Of a stretch of 64,000 nucleotides of DNA, positions 12,801-27,800 are shown piece after piece (within the stretch, counting starts at the first letter, position 1; the number at the start of each line of letters is the position of its first letter). Position numbers and translations under genes: made by a program. The DNA is from Cristatella mucedo (taxonomy: Eukaryota; Bryozoa; Phylactolaemata; Cristatellidae). Under the pieces are notes generated by a model that worked only from the letters and a program-made list of their open reading frames with translations, did not search any database and had not been told where the DNA came from. The stretch lies in the NCBI GenBank assembly GCA_009760855.2, contig WPIO01000062.1, positions 2,066,001-2,130,000 of the forward strand, given 5' to 3'.

Positions 12801-15800
12801 TACGAGTCTCACTATCAAGACCCCTTTTCCCAAAGCCTAGAACTTACTCCCGATCTGCGCAACGACATCTCCTGACTTGACCACATTTAAAAAGAAAGTA
12901 AAAACGCATCTATTTATGACCGAATTTAGTGGGTCCCCGTGATTCGTCCTTGATGTGCTTATGTGTGCTGATACTGCATGTTGCCACTAACCATACTTGC
13001 ATGCTGACCCTGCGCATGTCACCCCTAACCTTGTTATTCTTGTTGTGTATTCAGCACGATAAAACTAACCATTCGATCTTGCCTTTGCAGCAACTGTAGA
13101 GTGCCTTCCGTTGCAGCAACTGTAAAGTGCCTGGAAAGAGATTAAGTTATATGAGGGTGCTATACCAAGTGTATTATTATTATTGCCTCGCTTTCCTCTT
13201 TTAATAAAATCGTCCCTAAATGGATTTCAAGCTGCAAACATGCCATGCCAAAATCTAAGTGCCATGGATCAGAACCAGTTTTCTTCGATTTACTATATCA
13301 TAGTGCCATACTCTTAGAAATAAAATCTAGCTCAAATAAAGAGATCTTTGCTCGTGTGCAGTTACTCTCTCGACCATTAACTGAGCTGATATTGGCTTCA
13401 TAGACGTGATACACGTTGGTGTACAAGGAGAAGTTATTTTTGAGGATTTGACAAGTAAGTAAATCTGCAACACAACATTTCATAAGCATTCTGCAAGGTC
13501 GCTTAAGAAGCCCGAACAGGCGAGTCTTTGGCATTCAGTTAGTATACTCATGTGTCAATCCGAGGTTAAACGACAACATATTGCTATATATATAACAAAT
13601 GCACCTGAATACCAAACGCATCTAGATGATGCCCAATATAGAAGAGAGCAAAAGAATGACGAACAGTTAGGCAAACAAATTGAAAAAATTAACACCATTC
13701 CATGGATGATTGAACTGCTCCAAACCTGGCTACAGAACTCAGTGACCCATGGACACTACAATGATGAGCAAGATAGAATTGAACCTAGAGTGAAGCAATA
13801 AATACTAGCTAGATAGTAAATAGATAATAAATAGCAGCACTATATCTATCAGTTAAGTCACAAAGGACAAAATTTACAACTCCTAACACTCGAGCACAAA
13901 AGGCTGTTTAACCCTTAACAAAGCAATTGTTGGCAATACTGTTGTGGGGACCGTTACCGTATTCTCGAAATTTAGGTGCCCTTGTTTCTTAGGTATCTTT
14001 GGATAAACGTGTTAAGTTTGAGAGATTCTTTAAGAAGACCACATCTAGAGCAAGATATTATGCCCAAGTCCAACTCTAGTCTTAGATTAGGGGAACTATC
14101 TACCGTGGTGGCCTGCAAGCAATTTAACTAGACTCTCTGGTTCTGCTTAGGCTGGTTAATTAGAATTCCCTCTTAGCTGGGCTACCAAAAAAGCCATTAG
14201 ATGACTGCAGCTGGTAATAAACACGGCTGCAGGGCTATTTAAAAAATCCTGGTAGTTCAGACACGTGTCTCCTCTGCTTAAGGAGCTGCGATGGCTCCCA
14301 GTTAATCAACTGATACAAAGTAAAGTTAATATGCTGACCCATAAGGCCCGCTATGGTTTGGCTCCCTCATACGTAGCTGAACTGCTGCACCAGTTTCAAA
14401 GTCATCGTACCCTCAGGTCCCCTACGGAAAATAAATTAGCCGTTCCATTCCTATGCTTAAAGACCGCTAGCAACAGAAGCATTTGCTCTGAAGGTCGTCC
14501 TAAACTGTGGAACTTCTACAATTATTGCTTAACTACACTTGCTTTCCTGCTGCCGACTGTGGCACATCCTTTCCAAACCGTCCTGAGCTGCTGCTTCCAT
14601 GCAACACACTTCCTCGACTGCCCTACCGATTCAGTTAGGCTTCTTACTTCCTCTTTGTTGCGTGAGATGAAGTCTGTTGGCTACCTTATGTGTACCGAAA
14701 GCCGCCCAGGCTTTGAGTGCAAAACAGAAATGTCATGACAGAACCAATTCTCCATTTCAGGCCAAGAAACCAATTCCCCTCTCACCAGCTCTCTCAATAA
14801 TATTTCTGTTTGAGTACCAGATTTAGTGGCAAAGTGATTCTTATCAAGGTATGCCTAGTATGCCCTTGGTTGCCTCTATGCTAACGTGTCTGGCAGACTG
14901 GGTCTGTCGTAAGACTTTTGGACGAATATTCTGTGAGGGTAGAGGGATACAACAGCTCCATAAGACTCGTAACCATATCTATGAAGCTCTTAGAGATATT
15001 AAACAGCAATATATAACTTCTTAATAGCTAGGAAGTAGACTAGCCGTGGTTCTTGATGACCACCTCCTTCCGGCAGGCCGTCAAAGACACGAGCTTCTAA
15101 ACTGAGTCGTGCGATGCCGACTTCACTACATTCGAAGCTGTTCGAAAAGATCGTCTGCTGGGGTAGGCAGATTTGTATTTTTTCTCAGTCACTGGTCTAA
15201 GTAATTCCTAAGAAGTTTTAATCGAGCGATTGACAGGACCAATCTATCACATTGACAAAGGAGTCATATAACTATTTGTTTTACCATGTTTGCAGTGTGA
15301 ATTGGGTCGTTTTCATGCTGACACACACTCTAATCTAGAAATCCTCAGCGACCATAGAAAAATATGATTCCACCACCGCTTGTTTAACATTGTACCACAG
15401 TCAGCCTTGGTCCTAGCTGCAGAGGATGCGGTGTGTGCGTGGGATGCGGTGTGAGCGTGTGTATGTGTAACTCTAAAGTAATTCGGGTTTTAGATTTTCA
15501 AAAGATACAACCACTCTGACACTCATAGAATCCCAGCACGATGAATCAAGGTCAGCATGCATCACAAATATGAACATTTGAACCTATTGGTGGGGAACCG
15601 GGTCCCTGCAGAGGCCCCATGCTCAAATTGAATTATTTTCTAGAAAATAAAATCCTATAAAAACCAGAAAAATCTAATGTTCAGTTTTACCTGCCATGTT
15701 AAAAACGAAGGATGCCAACGCAGTTTCCGCATCCGCTCACGGCTCCGTACACAGAGTTTGCAAAGAAAAAACTGGCAGCTGGTGTCGAAACGCCAAAGAC

Positions 15801-18800
15801 AATGCCCAGTGCCCGAAGACCCCCCACTTAAGCCTGGCCAGACCTCACTCCTGTCTTTCTTTGCCAACAAGTAGAGAATACAAATTGAACTCAGATCGAG
15901 ATAAAGCTTTATTGACCAAAAAGAGACGATTGAGCCTATAACGAGGTCTATCTGACCATTTTTGAGGCGTTGCAGAGTTTTTGAAAGATCCGGGTCCCTT
16001 CAATAAGTTCATTTGCTTTGTGCAAGGAAGTAGCAAAATAACACAAAAAAGGAAACGCAAGTTCGGGATGCATTCCAACACCAGCGACAGTCTGTATGCT
16101 CTGAGCAAGAGACAAACTGTTTCAGTTCCAGCTGCCAACAACACATTACCTCAAGAGGATCGCAGCCATCGGTAGATCCAATAAGCTCGGCATTGCAAAT
16201 GCACAATTTCGTGCCTTCCTTAATCAATTTCTTCTTCTGGACTATCAGTTCCAATGGCTTGTCCAACTCGGCTGCGACTGAGTACCAACCATCACCCAAT
16301 TGAATGCCAGCCTAATTAAGTTGAAGATCAAGACAAATATAAAACATAATTGTCATATCCCTGAAGGATAACAGACGCGATTAGATCTTGATACCCACTG
16401 CGAGAATTTTTTGGGAGCTAGCCCTTTACATATGTACTGACAGTATACATGCTGAGCTCTCACCTTGTTACCCTTGTGCCACACCTTAGTGACGACAAGG
16501 ACCATCCTTTTCTTAGCATCATCATCCCGTTCTAGAATTTTCTTAAGGCAGGACCTTAAAAGTGCAATCGCATCAGGCTGCCCTTCAACCTGTCAAGCAC
16601 AGCAACTACATCGCAAATTGATAGCTAAGCAGAAAAAAACGAATGGCCGTCAAGAAGTAGATAATGCTACAACAGATCTACTACTAAATATTCGAAAGCT
16701 CAAAGCCCAGTGCTACATTATGGATCCAAAATTCATGACTAAATGTGGCAATAATAAAAGTAATAATTATATTACATTTTTATCTTACCAATCGAGATAA
16801 TATATTTTAGGCACTTAAATATGCTAGCAATCCGGGTAGTACTTATGTAGGGGGAAAGACCAGCAAGTAAAAATATTTAGAGCACATAATCACAGTGTTT
16901 ATGCGATACACATTAGGCAGTAGCTCATCGACTCTAGGTGTCATGCTCCAATCTGTCCGTACAGCTCTAAATCTAGGTGTCATGTTCCCAAGTGACCTCT
17001 CGTTAGACGACCACATCAGCTCCACAATCAAGTCTGCCTACTTTCAGCTATATAATATTGCTAAAATTCGGGCTTGTTTAGATAAGGATACCATGTCTGA
17101 GTTGGTCCATGCATTTGTGACATCTGTCTCGACTTCTGTAACTCACTGCTTGCTGGCCTACCGGCAAGTACAATCAGGCGATTGATTACAGCTGGTGCAA
17201 AACTCTGCAGCTAGGCTTGTCTGTCGTGAGCAACGCAGCTGCCACATTACTCCACTTCTCGCCGACCTGCACTGGCTACCAGTCAAGCAACGGATCGACT
17301 TCAAGGTTTTGTCGCTCACTTTTAGGTCCCTTCATTCTTTGGCTCCAGCCTATCTCTCAGATATACTCCCCACCAGGCCAAGCACCGTACCACCCGCTTT
17401 TCGGAATCCAACAGTCTTCCAATACCTCGTACAAACCTCAAATCCTTTGGAGACCGTGCATTTAGTTCGTATGCTCCTAAAGTCTGGAACTGCCTCCCGA
17501 CTTTCGACAGAACATCCCCTGACCTGACCACATTTAAAAGGAACCTAAAAACACACCTATTTAGGACAGCCTTTAGTGGGTCCCTGTGATTCGTCCTTCA
17601 CGTGCTTATGCGTGCTGACACTGTGCATGCTGCCACTAACCACATTTGCATGCTGACCCTGTGCATGTCACCCCTAACCATGTTATTCATGTTGTCTGTT
17701 TATCAAGCGTGATACTACTCACCATTCAATTGCATTTCCCTTTGCAGGAAATGTAAAGCGCCTAGAAAGAGATTGAGTTCTCTGATGGCGCTTTATCAAG
17801 CGCATTATTATTATTATTATCGACTAGAATTAGGCTGCCTCTGGAATGGCCCGATATAGCATGCAGACATTAGAAGATGGGTCACACAGCAAAGCAAATG
17901 CTGTGACGAATTGGTGAGTTCTGAACTTCCTTTCAAATATCAGAAAGTCGGGAAATGTCGAGAGGATAGCTGGTAGCAAGTTTAATGCTTTTTGAGAGCA
18001 TAAGAAAGGGAGGCACGGTCTCCACATGATTTGAGGTTGATTACGCCTTAGCTAAACGACCATAGACAAGTGGCAAGGTAAGATAAATCATGGCAAACAT
18101 GTCAATCTGAGTTAGGTCGCCAGGCATGGTAACAAAAGAACACTATCATTCAGTCGTCTGTATAGGCAAAGAGAGCCTTCGACCGTACTAATGCATGCAG
18201 AAAATGATGTATGCTGACTACCAAATCTAAACGTTTCTATAAATATAAACTATCAAACCAAAAAACAGTCACAGTGGCAAAACGAAAGTCACGAAAGAGG
18301 CCATTCCCCAGCAACCGGAACTTACGCCCTCTGCGTTGGCCAACTAATCAAAAGGCCAAATAGAAGTGCAAATGCGGTATTCCCCGAATGACCTAGTGCA
18401 CTGCCTAGAAAACAGCAAAAGGCAGGCCGAATGTATAACAATATATTTCATTTGTATAGCGCCCCAAGAGAAATTAATCTCTATTCAGGGGCTTCACATA
18501 TGCCTCGGGGCTCGAGCCCACGACCTCAGCCAGACCTTGGTCGGGGCGAGCACATTAACCGCTGGACCAAACCAGCTCGGCGATGTAGAGAAATTCGACT
18601 TAACCGACAGCGGATTAGCATCAGGAATATGATCTCGGCTCACTTTCAAACCCACAGCACCACCCCCACCGACATTGGAGGCCCGAGTCTTAGTTAGCCA
18701 CGTGCCAATTTCGGCAGACACACTGTTATGTCTGCAGGTGGAGTACACAAGCAGTTAATGCAGCTTGCCTGTTAATTGACTTGAGGATCAGGTCAACCTG

Positions 18801-21800
18801 AAAGACGTTTCTTAGGTGGCTCCCGGCATTGGAATACCAAACATTGTAGTCTGCGGACAAGCATTGATGCACTAAATAAAGGGAAGTTAAACACGATTGA
18901 ACAGATATAACGCATAACATGAGAACTACACCAACACAAACCAGTTAAAGTATCAAGTCATACTAACAATGTAATGGCCTCCAAGAGAAATGGACAGCCA
19001 TTGCACTGATGCTTAATGCTTAAGCACAATTGCTGTAGACAATGGATGCCCGAAACTTAGTCAAAATGCATGAAGTTACCTTCGGCAGTTGTTGATTTCC
19101 TTCTCATATCGGCACTTTAGTTGCCGAATCACTTCAGTTATAGTGATACAGGTGCCTCCAAACAGCAGTGGGAAAGATCTCTCATAGCAAGCAAGCTTCC
19201 AAATGATCCAGCGATAATGGTTGTTCATCCAAGCTTCCGTGACAAGCTTAGAGTCGATGCCGGGAATGCTTAAGAAGAGCCTGGACAAAATGCGCAAACG
19301 ATCCTCGCACACATGCAAAAGTAAACCAATTAACAACCAGCAGCCAAAGAAAAACGCACAAGCTTCACCGGAGGAATTACTAGTGAGGAAGACATTTGCC
19401 TGATAGTAAGTGGACACATACCTAAAGAGTTCACGCTTTCCGGTCGGGCCATTATCAAGCTGGGTTGCATTAGGTTCAATCTTCGAGATACCAGTTGAAT
19501 CTCCACTTGCCTTAGCAACAGGATTGCAAAAAACAAACTCCCCTGCATTGCCAAAGTTCACACTGACAACTGATTCAGAGATGCCCAGCCTAAGCACCTA
19601 CAATATCCAATAGAAGTTATGACGAGATGCCTGAGCATTGCAGTAGTTGGATATAGCAAGCTACACCATTAAGACAAGCAGTCCCACATGGTTAACGAAG
19701 GCATAACGATTGTCCTTTGCTAGGGCTTAACTATTTGAAATACTTACTGCTCAGACTTCCTCTCTCACTCTGTCGGTCCGGATTGCCTCTAACCAATTTC
19801 AAATCCTTTAGAGACTACGCCTTCAGTTCCTATGCTCCTAAAGTTCGGAACTTGCTTCCAAGAGACATCATGACAGTCCACAACTAGACAGTTTTTATAA
19901 GAAACCCAAAACCAACCTGTTCTTCACAGCATTTTCTTCATCCGTCTGAATTGTCTTGTATGAGGTTAAAAGTGCTGAAATTGTGCATGCTATGCTCGGC
20001 TGACAAGCTTCCTTTTAAGCATATGTAAAGTGAGTGAAGACAGTTTGCTCTCTTAAGGTGTTAAGCAAATGCATTATTATTTTTCATCATGATTGTTAGT
20101 AGCTAAGCAGTATCATCAGGGCTCTTTAAAAGCTCGAAAAACCTATCTAACAGCATAGAACCAAGTTTTTTTAACAATACGGGAAGAAAGATCATGCAGC
20201 AGTCTTTGAATGCAACAGGTTCAAACTACTCGACTAGGAGCAAAACACTCCAACAGCTCACGCCTTTCTCGTGTTTATAAGTAATGCATCACAAAATTAG
20301 TCATGAAGAACAATATGTGGAATTACCTGTGCAACATCATAAGATCCTGGCGTGCAACCCCGAACAGCCTCTCGAATAGACCTTTTAGAGGTGCCAGGAT
20401 GACAGGTCACAAATGAGTTCCGATTATTTCCAGCAGGGCACTCGTTCTTCATCTGATGCCCATGAAAAGATGCTTCATTACCACTAAAACGGCAGACAAA
20501 GGTTAGCTGATGCAACAGCCTCATTTATATAGCAACAGCAGAGCCTTATCGGTGCATGATCATAACACATACCATTGCACCTTAGCTCGCTTGCACCAGC
20601 CTGCCCGCTCCTGCCTCCTCGCTCCCCCAGTGTGCTTTCGAACTATTCGGCTTCCTATTAAGCATCAATTCAAGATTCAGAGTCTAGCTTAGTGGTCTCT
20701 TTACTAACCAGCCCACCTATCCAACCGCGCATGGCTCCTCCATTGTGCATGCGTGCTCTAGCCCCAGCGGCTTTACAGCATCTTGTCATCTTGCAGTCCC
20801 TCACACTAAATTGAAATCCTTTGGTGATCTGACCTTCAGTTCATTTGCACCGAAAGTCTGGAACTTGCTACAGACTATGGTCACTACCAATGATGACCTT
20901 GCGCTCTCACTCAGTCTCAGCTCAAGACTAATCTCTTCTGGTCAGCTTCATTCGCCCCAGTGAACTTCTCTTTTTTTTTATATTACTGTGCTTAGTGTGC
21001 GCAGCTATGCATGACCAGTGCATTTTAGTAGCCATAGATCTTGCTAAACGTGTGATCACGAGTTTATTCTCGTTTACTTTTGGATGCTTGATACAGTGCA
21101 TGTCACTAACCCTAGGGTATTGATTCTCTTGCAGGAGTTGTCAAGCATCTGGATAAATATTAATTTCTCTTAAGGTGCTATGCAAAGACCTATTATTATT
21201 TATTTTTATTACCTGCTCCTCGGCTTACATATGTTGTCCAGGAAGCATGATCTAATCTATGATTAGTGGTAACATGCACACTGTCAACAAGAATAATAAT
21301 AATAATAATACAAATGATAAAGCACCCTCAGAGAACTCAATCCCTTTCAAGGCGCTTTACAATTGCTGCAAAGGAAGCACGAATCGAATGGTTAGTGGTA
21401 GCATGCTCAATAAACAACAAGAATAGCTATCTAGGCTGTCACATTTATAATAATGTACCTCGTGTCTGTAACTTCACAAAGACTATGCAGGGGTTACGTA
21501 GGTGAGTTATATATAGACTATGCACTCACAGCTTACGCCACTTAAAGATATATTATATTTCATTAAATGCGACAGCCTAGATGGCTGCATAACTCCAATC
21601 GCTAGAGTCTCAGAGACTGTTGAATTTTTTTTAAAGTTTTCTAGCTATTTGTGAAGATTATTAATGTGCTGTGATTGCTTAAATGCTAGAGCCGGATACC
21701 CCCCTTAATACAAGCCCACCCAGCAGTGATAGCAGGATTATTTATGAAGTGCAGTCGAAGGGAGCCCTCTACTCTATTCGCAAATATATAGAATGGTCTC

Positions 21801-24800
21801 ATAAAAACTCAAGGCTTGGAAACTTACCATGTCACGGCAGTGGGTGGTTTATCGACAGGGGTTGTGACAAACGGCAGGCTCTTTGGAAACATCTGTCTTG
21901 GCTTCACACGAGGAGTGTGAGGTGTAAACACTTTGTTACCAAAAGAGAAACTCGGTGAAGCATGACGAGTCCTGGAAAAATACCGATAATTTAGCGATAG
22001 GATTAACGGTACGACTATAATAAAGACGACTACGAATATTAAGAATTTGAAATTTTCTTTTATTTACTACTCTAAGCAGACTCCAGTTTGAACACGAGTT
22101 TGAGACATAAAGAATGCATACAATCACTAGATACTAAGGCCTAAGACCTATTGCATTTTGACTAAGCTGTCGCTTGCTGTCGGTTGCATAACAATTTATA
22201 ATTCCCTGTTTTCACCAAGAACAATACTCTTTACCCTCTGCTATCACTACTAGCTCACTGGGGGCTTCAGCACTTGCAGGTGACGAGCAATCGCCCCGAA
22301 CGACAGGCAAGCTGAGTACCTGAGACTAGCTAAGTACCCGAGACTAGCTGCGTAGCCAGTTTGAGCACAAGCCGAGCCCGACAAGATGCTTGCTGCTGCT
22401 CAAGTGTTCACTTACCCGACCAATGCAGGCAGACTCTTGTCTCCCGGGAAACCAAGTGAAGGACGTGTAGCCTGGCCATATCCTAAGGTGGAAAACAAAG
22501 AATAGTTTATAATAGAAACTAATGGAGTCACAAAGATAATACAAATGCATTGCCAGGAGGTATCTGCAAGTTACAGCATTTAAGGAATGAGCAAATCGCA
22601 TGCCTGTAGAAGCATTCATCGTATCATTATGCTGAAAGAGGTACTGAAAACAATTGCATAATTTGCACGGCAAACGTGGGTCTACCAGTTGCAACCAGCT
22701 AAATCACGACCAGACACGTTTACACTGGTTGAGCAGCAAGCAGTACAGCTGGACCACATCACGCAGCACGGGTGATTTGTGACGTGAAACGCTGCAAGAG
22801 ACACTGCTCTGAACAGCCGATTTGTGCCAGGCATAGCAATGTCTCAAAGGACAAACTATCAGCATGGACAAGTCACCTCTAATACACGAAGACGAGCCTG
22901 TGGGCCCGGCCGGTGTGCTTGTGTGGAAGTAGCTTGCGGTATTTCTCCCAGTGCCGAGACTGTTCGGCAGCAAATTGATGGCAGGAGGCAGTGGAGAAAC
23001 CTGATCACCAACATTAGATCCATCGTGTGCAGCGGTGTTCGCTGGTGCCCGAACTTCGAAGGTCGTCCGAGCAGTCCTAAGCTCGAGTACCTAGAATCAT
23101 ACAATTCCCCGTGAGCAAAGCAGCTGTGCCAAAGCAATGGTGCAAATACTAATTAAATCTGCAATCAACACTAAGGATAAACCAAACTATCGTGCGAACG
23201 CAGCTCCAGCTCTCCTTGCTCTGTCTCTGAACTGAGGTCAGGTAAGCCGGATGCACATTCAATGCCACACCCATTCAATCTGTATGCACATACAGGTAAG
23301 TGAGCAAAACACTTACTGGTGATCTGCACCTGGCAGGCATCTTAGTTACAGCAAACCCATTGGGTGAGTGCAAAGCACCGTCCATCAGCAGCTGAGATTC
23401 TGTACCTGCTCTACCGTCCGATGCAGAGGAGACCGTGGCACCGCCTGCCCCGCTGTTGTCTGCACCAGTAAACATTGCTCTGGCTTTTACAAGTGAGTCC
23501 CGAGAAACCGTCACGTGCTTTCCGGAGGCGGTCTCGAAGCCATGAGGCATAGATCTAGTAGGTTGAAACTGAGCACTTTCGTGGTCACTCTGTCGAAACC
23601 CAGAGTCGGCAGCAGAGTGGTCAAACGCGGCTCGAACCTTGCAAAGCGAATCGTGTGAAACGGCTACTGTCTTGCCGGTGGCAGTCTGAAAACCGCATGC
23701 AACCGAACGTGGTCGAAGATCTGTGGGCCGCTTGCAGTCTGCTGCAGCAGAAGCCACAGTGGCTTCGCTCATAAGGGTTGAGCCTTCAGCGGCTCGAATC
23801 TTGGCCAAAGCTTTGCTGGAGATGGCAGAACGCCTGCCGGAGGCAGTTTCAAAGCTGAAGCCAAGCTCTCGGTTTCCTTTGACGTCGCCCACATCGAGTG
23901 AGACAGCTGGGCAATCCTGCAGTGCACCCTCATCGGCAAGCATTGCTCGCACTTTGGCGAGCGCCGTGCTCGACGTGGCCACACGCTTTCCTGATGCCGT
24001 CTCAAACCCGCTCGGTATCGTCCTACAAGTCGAGTTAGCACATCCACCATCAGGCTTACCAACATTGTCCATTGCCTCTTGCAGCTCAGATAACGTGCGG
24101 CCATCTCGGAGCAAAGCCTGGGCTCGGCATATCGGTGCATCTGACACGTTGCTTGAAGCAGTGTTAAAGGCATTTATTCGAACGTCACCGCTTGTACTAG
24201 AGGCAGGCTTGCCACCTGTGTCAGCTGCGGTCACAAGCAGCCCCGTGCCGACATGCGCGTCATCATCCCCACCGGGGAGCATTGCCTGAGCCCTTTGTAT
24301 GGCCTCTTTCGAAACAGTAACATGCTTCCCGGATGCAGTACTGAAGCCGTGGCACTGCACAGCATTGGTTCTTTCTGGTGCAACGAGAGAGGCACGGTCT
24401 AGCCCAGTGGTCTGGGCTCTTTCATGTAATGCCAGCGACAGCCAGCCACCTGGTAGGAGCGCATCGCCTGTCACCATTCCAGATGTATCGCTGTTACAAA
24501 CACCTCTGCTCAAATCGTCCTGACCCAGCCTAGTATTGCCACGAAGCTCGGACGCCACCGGAAAGAGGGCACGCTTTGCATGGCTATTTTGTTCATCATC
24601 GGCGGCATGCGATTGCAGTCTCAAGTCAGAGAGGTCACGTGCTCCAGTGGCATCTGGCACTACCTGGTCACAGTCTTGCATGACCAAGCGAGCCTTACTG
24701 AGCGCCTCATACGATGGAGCAACGATTCGGCCGGAAGCAGTCTTGAAGCCAGAAGGTGGCACAGCTGTATGTGGTGCACTAGCAAAGCAAGCGCCTGAAT

Positions 24801-27800
24801 TGCAGCTCTCATCAGCTAGCAATGCCTGCGCCTTCTGCAGCAGTTCGCACGAGATTGCTACCGGCTTTCCTGAGGCAGTTGAAAAGCTGCAGCGAGCTGC
24901 TGCCACCATTGAAGAATCATCTGCTGGCACCATAGCAGGATTGCAAGATGCCCGGCCACTTTCACAATTGGATGCACGTGCCTCCGTGGATTGCTGCTGC
25001 CGAGCTTGCTGATGGCTTTCGACGGTACCTTCAACCAAGCATGGCTGGAAAGCAGCACCTCGACTAGACCAGCCGTCTTCTTCAACGGTCTCACAAACGC
25101 TAAGCTTCTTGCAAAAATTACCAGCACGAGCAGAAGGAAATCCAGCTGGGGGCACCAAATCCGCTCGTGCACCAATGGCAAGTGTGTGAAATGTATGAGC
25201 AGCACCAGTGCTGAACCGCATTTCAGCTAGCAAGCTAGCATCAGTGAGGGGAGCCTCTCGAAGCAGTACACTGTGCTCCAAGGTCAATCCAAGCTGACGG
25301 CTGTCTTCTAGAGCTTGTGGCAGGACTGCATCGCTCACGACCGCTCGTTCTGGCGATAAAGCCACACTACTCGTGCTCGCAGACCTGACCCGCCCGAGTG
25401 AACTCGGCAAGACAGCCACCTGTCTCCCTTCAGCAGTAGTCAAGGTGAACAGCTCTGGAACATCTGTCCAGCCACTCGTTCCGACGTCGGGCAGATCGTT
25501 CACTTTGCAAGTAACTCGCTCGTGTTGATCAGGAACGCTAACAGGCTGACTTGTGCCAGCAGATGCCTGACACTGACTGAGCGGCTTTGACAAATGGCTG
25601 CCACAGTGCACCGCGTGCGACGGGTCGTATGTCTGCCCAGCTCCATCGATGGCAGCGACACAGGCACGCCGACCAGCCTGCGTAGCACTTGGGAGTGAAG
25701 CGTTTGACGAAGGCAATGCACCATCTCTATAAGATGGAAAGCGAGTGAAGCTAGCCGCCGTACCTTCTACAGAGTGGATACAATCGGTCACGTCGGCACC
25801 ATACCCTCGCTGGGCCACCGACCAGCAAACATCGTCGAGATTGGCCGCCACAGCTTCGGAGGCTGCTTCTGCCTGCGGCTGCTTCGTGTCTAACACGCCC
25901 AAGTGTTCATCGTCGGTCGACATCGTGGCCGGAGCAGCGCGAGCCGGGTCGTGCTCTCGCTGCATGGCGACTGTCAAGTCTGCACTGCCGATTGAAGACT
26001 CGTTGGCCACACGAAGGCTGCACGGCTGGCTGCTCATAGCATAGCTGCGGCTGACACGATCTCGACACGGTCTCGATGCAGCTGACAGTACGACTGCAAC
26101 GGTGCACGCACACCACGCCAGCCGATGAATCGAAGCTCACGGTGCCATGCGAGATCGAGGCCTGCGCCGAAGCAAGCCTCTGCTGCACGGCATGCTTCGA
26201 CCGGCTATTTAGCAGCGAGCACAGGAAGCAGAGCACCGGAAGAAGCGCAATCACATCCGCGGCAGCTGCAGGAGAAGCTGTTGGTCGAACGTCGCGGATG
26301 GCGATCTTGCCATCACAGGAAGATGCTGGCAAAGCAGGCAGCCACCAAGGCAGGCAGCCGTTTTGCAGCGCTGGAGGCACGATCACAGAAGGCAGCGTGC
26401 TCACCGGCGGCCGCGCTCTGCTCTCTCACGAGGCTTGTCGGCAGCTCGTCGGACGCCGATGTTTGCGACGGTCGAACATTTATCGGCTGCGAGAGGAAGT
26501 ACTGATCTTCACCATCGCTGAATGCCCAATTCTCGTCGACCCAATCGTCTGCCGTCTGGCAGCGGAGCTCGGAAATGTCGAGCTGCCCGGTGGCCCGCTC
26601 TCGTTCGGACAAATGCCCGGAATGCTGAAGCTTCGAGCCTCGTGAGTGGCTCAGCTTCGGCAATGCCCCATCGTCGCCCCGACGGCTGCAGGAAGACGGT
26701 GGCGGTCGAGCGACCGGAAGTGCGCCGGTGAGGGCAGCTGAAAGTAACCGAGTGCAAGTTGCCGTGGTCAGTCGTTGGGGAGGGGGATAGGATGGCAGAG
26801 CTGCTACAGCACTCGCCGGTGCGGCGGCAGCAGCAGCAGCTATGCAGCACACCAAGCCAGCATGTCAGCTGTGACACGGCAAGCTGCAAGCAAAGCAGTG
26901 ACGCGTGCCGAAGATTGACGCGGAGGAGCAGGAGGGCGGCAGCGCACCTCTGCTGCCGGCAGTCGAACGCCCGGCCGACTGCGCGGCATTAGATGCCAAG
27001 CGCGGATAGCGGAACTTGCTTCGTTTGGCCAACAGAGCCGTGGGCGTGGAGGCATCTGCCGACTGGGAAGAAGAGCTGCGAGTAGAGACAGCACTCTCCT
27101 GCAAAGGCCGGGCAGCTGGGCAGCCTAGCGAGCTGGCAGCGACGTCTGCAATGGCCGTCACGGCGGCAGGTGACTGACGCTTTCGCGCGAGACTCGCCGT
27201 AGCCGAGCTTGCGGCACTGGCGACCACCGAAGCTGCACAGTCCCTTCCTGTAATGGCTGCCGCCACCACCACCTCCTCCACGGCCTTGGCCTTCACAGGC
27301 AGAGCTTCTTTCGACGTGCATTCACGGCCGTCTGATTTCGCGAACGTGGCGTCAACTTTTGCCCTGCAGTCTGATTCGTCGAATAGCAAGCCATCCAAAG
27401 AGCTCTTGCCGTCAGCCGGTGGTGGACCGATGGTCGCCGAACAAGCATGAAGCTTGCGTGGTACGGCCCATTTTTTCCGCTTGTGAGACGGCGGGGTGCA
27501 CATAAAGCTGGACAGGATGTCTTCGGTTGAGCTGGGGTGTGCCCCATCTTTGCAGGCCGTGCCGGTTGACGAAGGGCTGGAGCAGGATGGCTGGCTGTGC
27601 TGTGGCGGGGCGGCTGTGCGATTGTCATCGTTGGTGCTGCAAGCAGCAATCGCAGTTTGCTGACCGGTACGTGCAGTGGTGAAGCTGGTTAATGGAGCCT
27701 ACAAAAAAAACTTTGCAATTGAGTAATTGAGCCCTGTAAGAAAAGGAAAGACAAAATCCCATAGGAGCAAGCTAGGTATCACCCCGATGGATGGAACGAC

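Noticed and set aside
23723-25012. Several plus-strand open frames opposite the BRC repeats
   Set aside because: They are complements of a GC-rich, codon-biased exon, and the minus-strand BRC motifs are unambiguous.
26035-26037. ATG as the BRCA2 start codon
   Set aside because: The N-terminal exons upstream, including SWSSSLATP, connect in phase to this exon through an acceptor about 45 bases 5' of this ATG.
25907-26404. Long minus-strand open frame overlapping the start of the BRC exon
   Set aside because: It is in a different frame from both neighbouring BRCA2 exons, and the phase-consistent splice from 26405 to 26081 skips its unique part. It is a GC-rich shadow frame.
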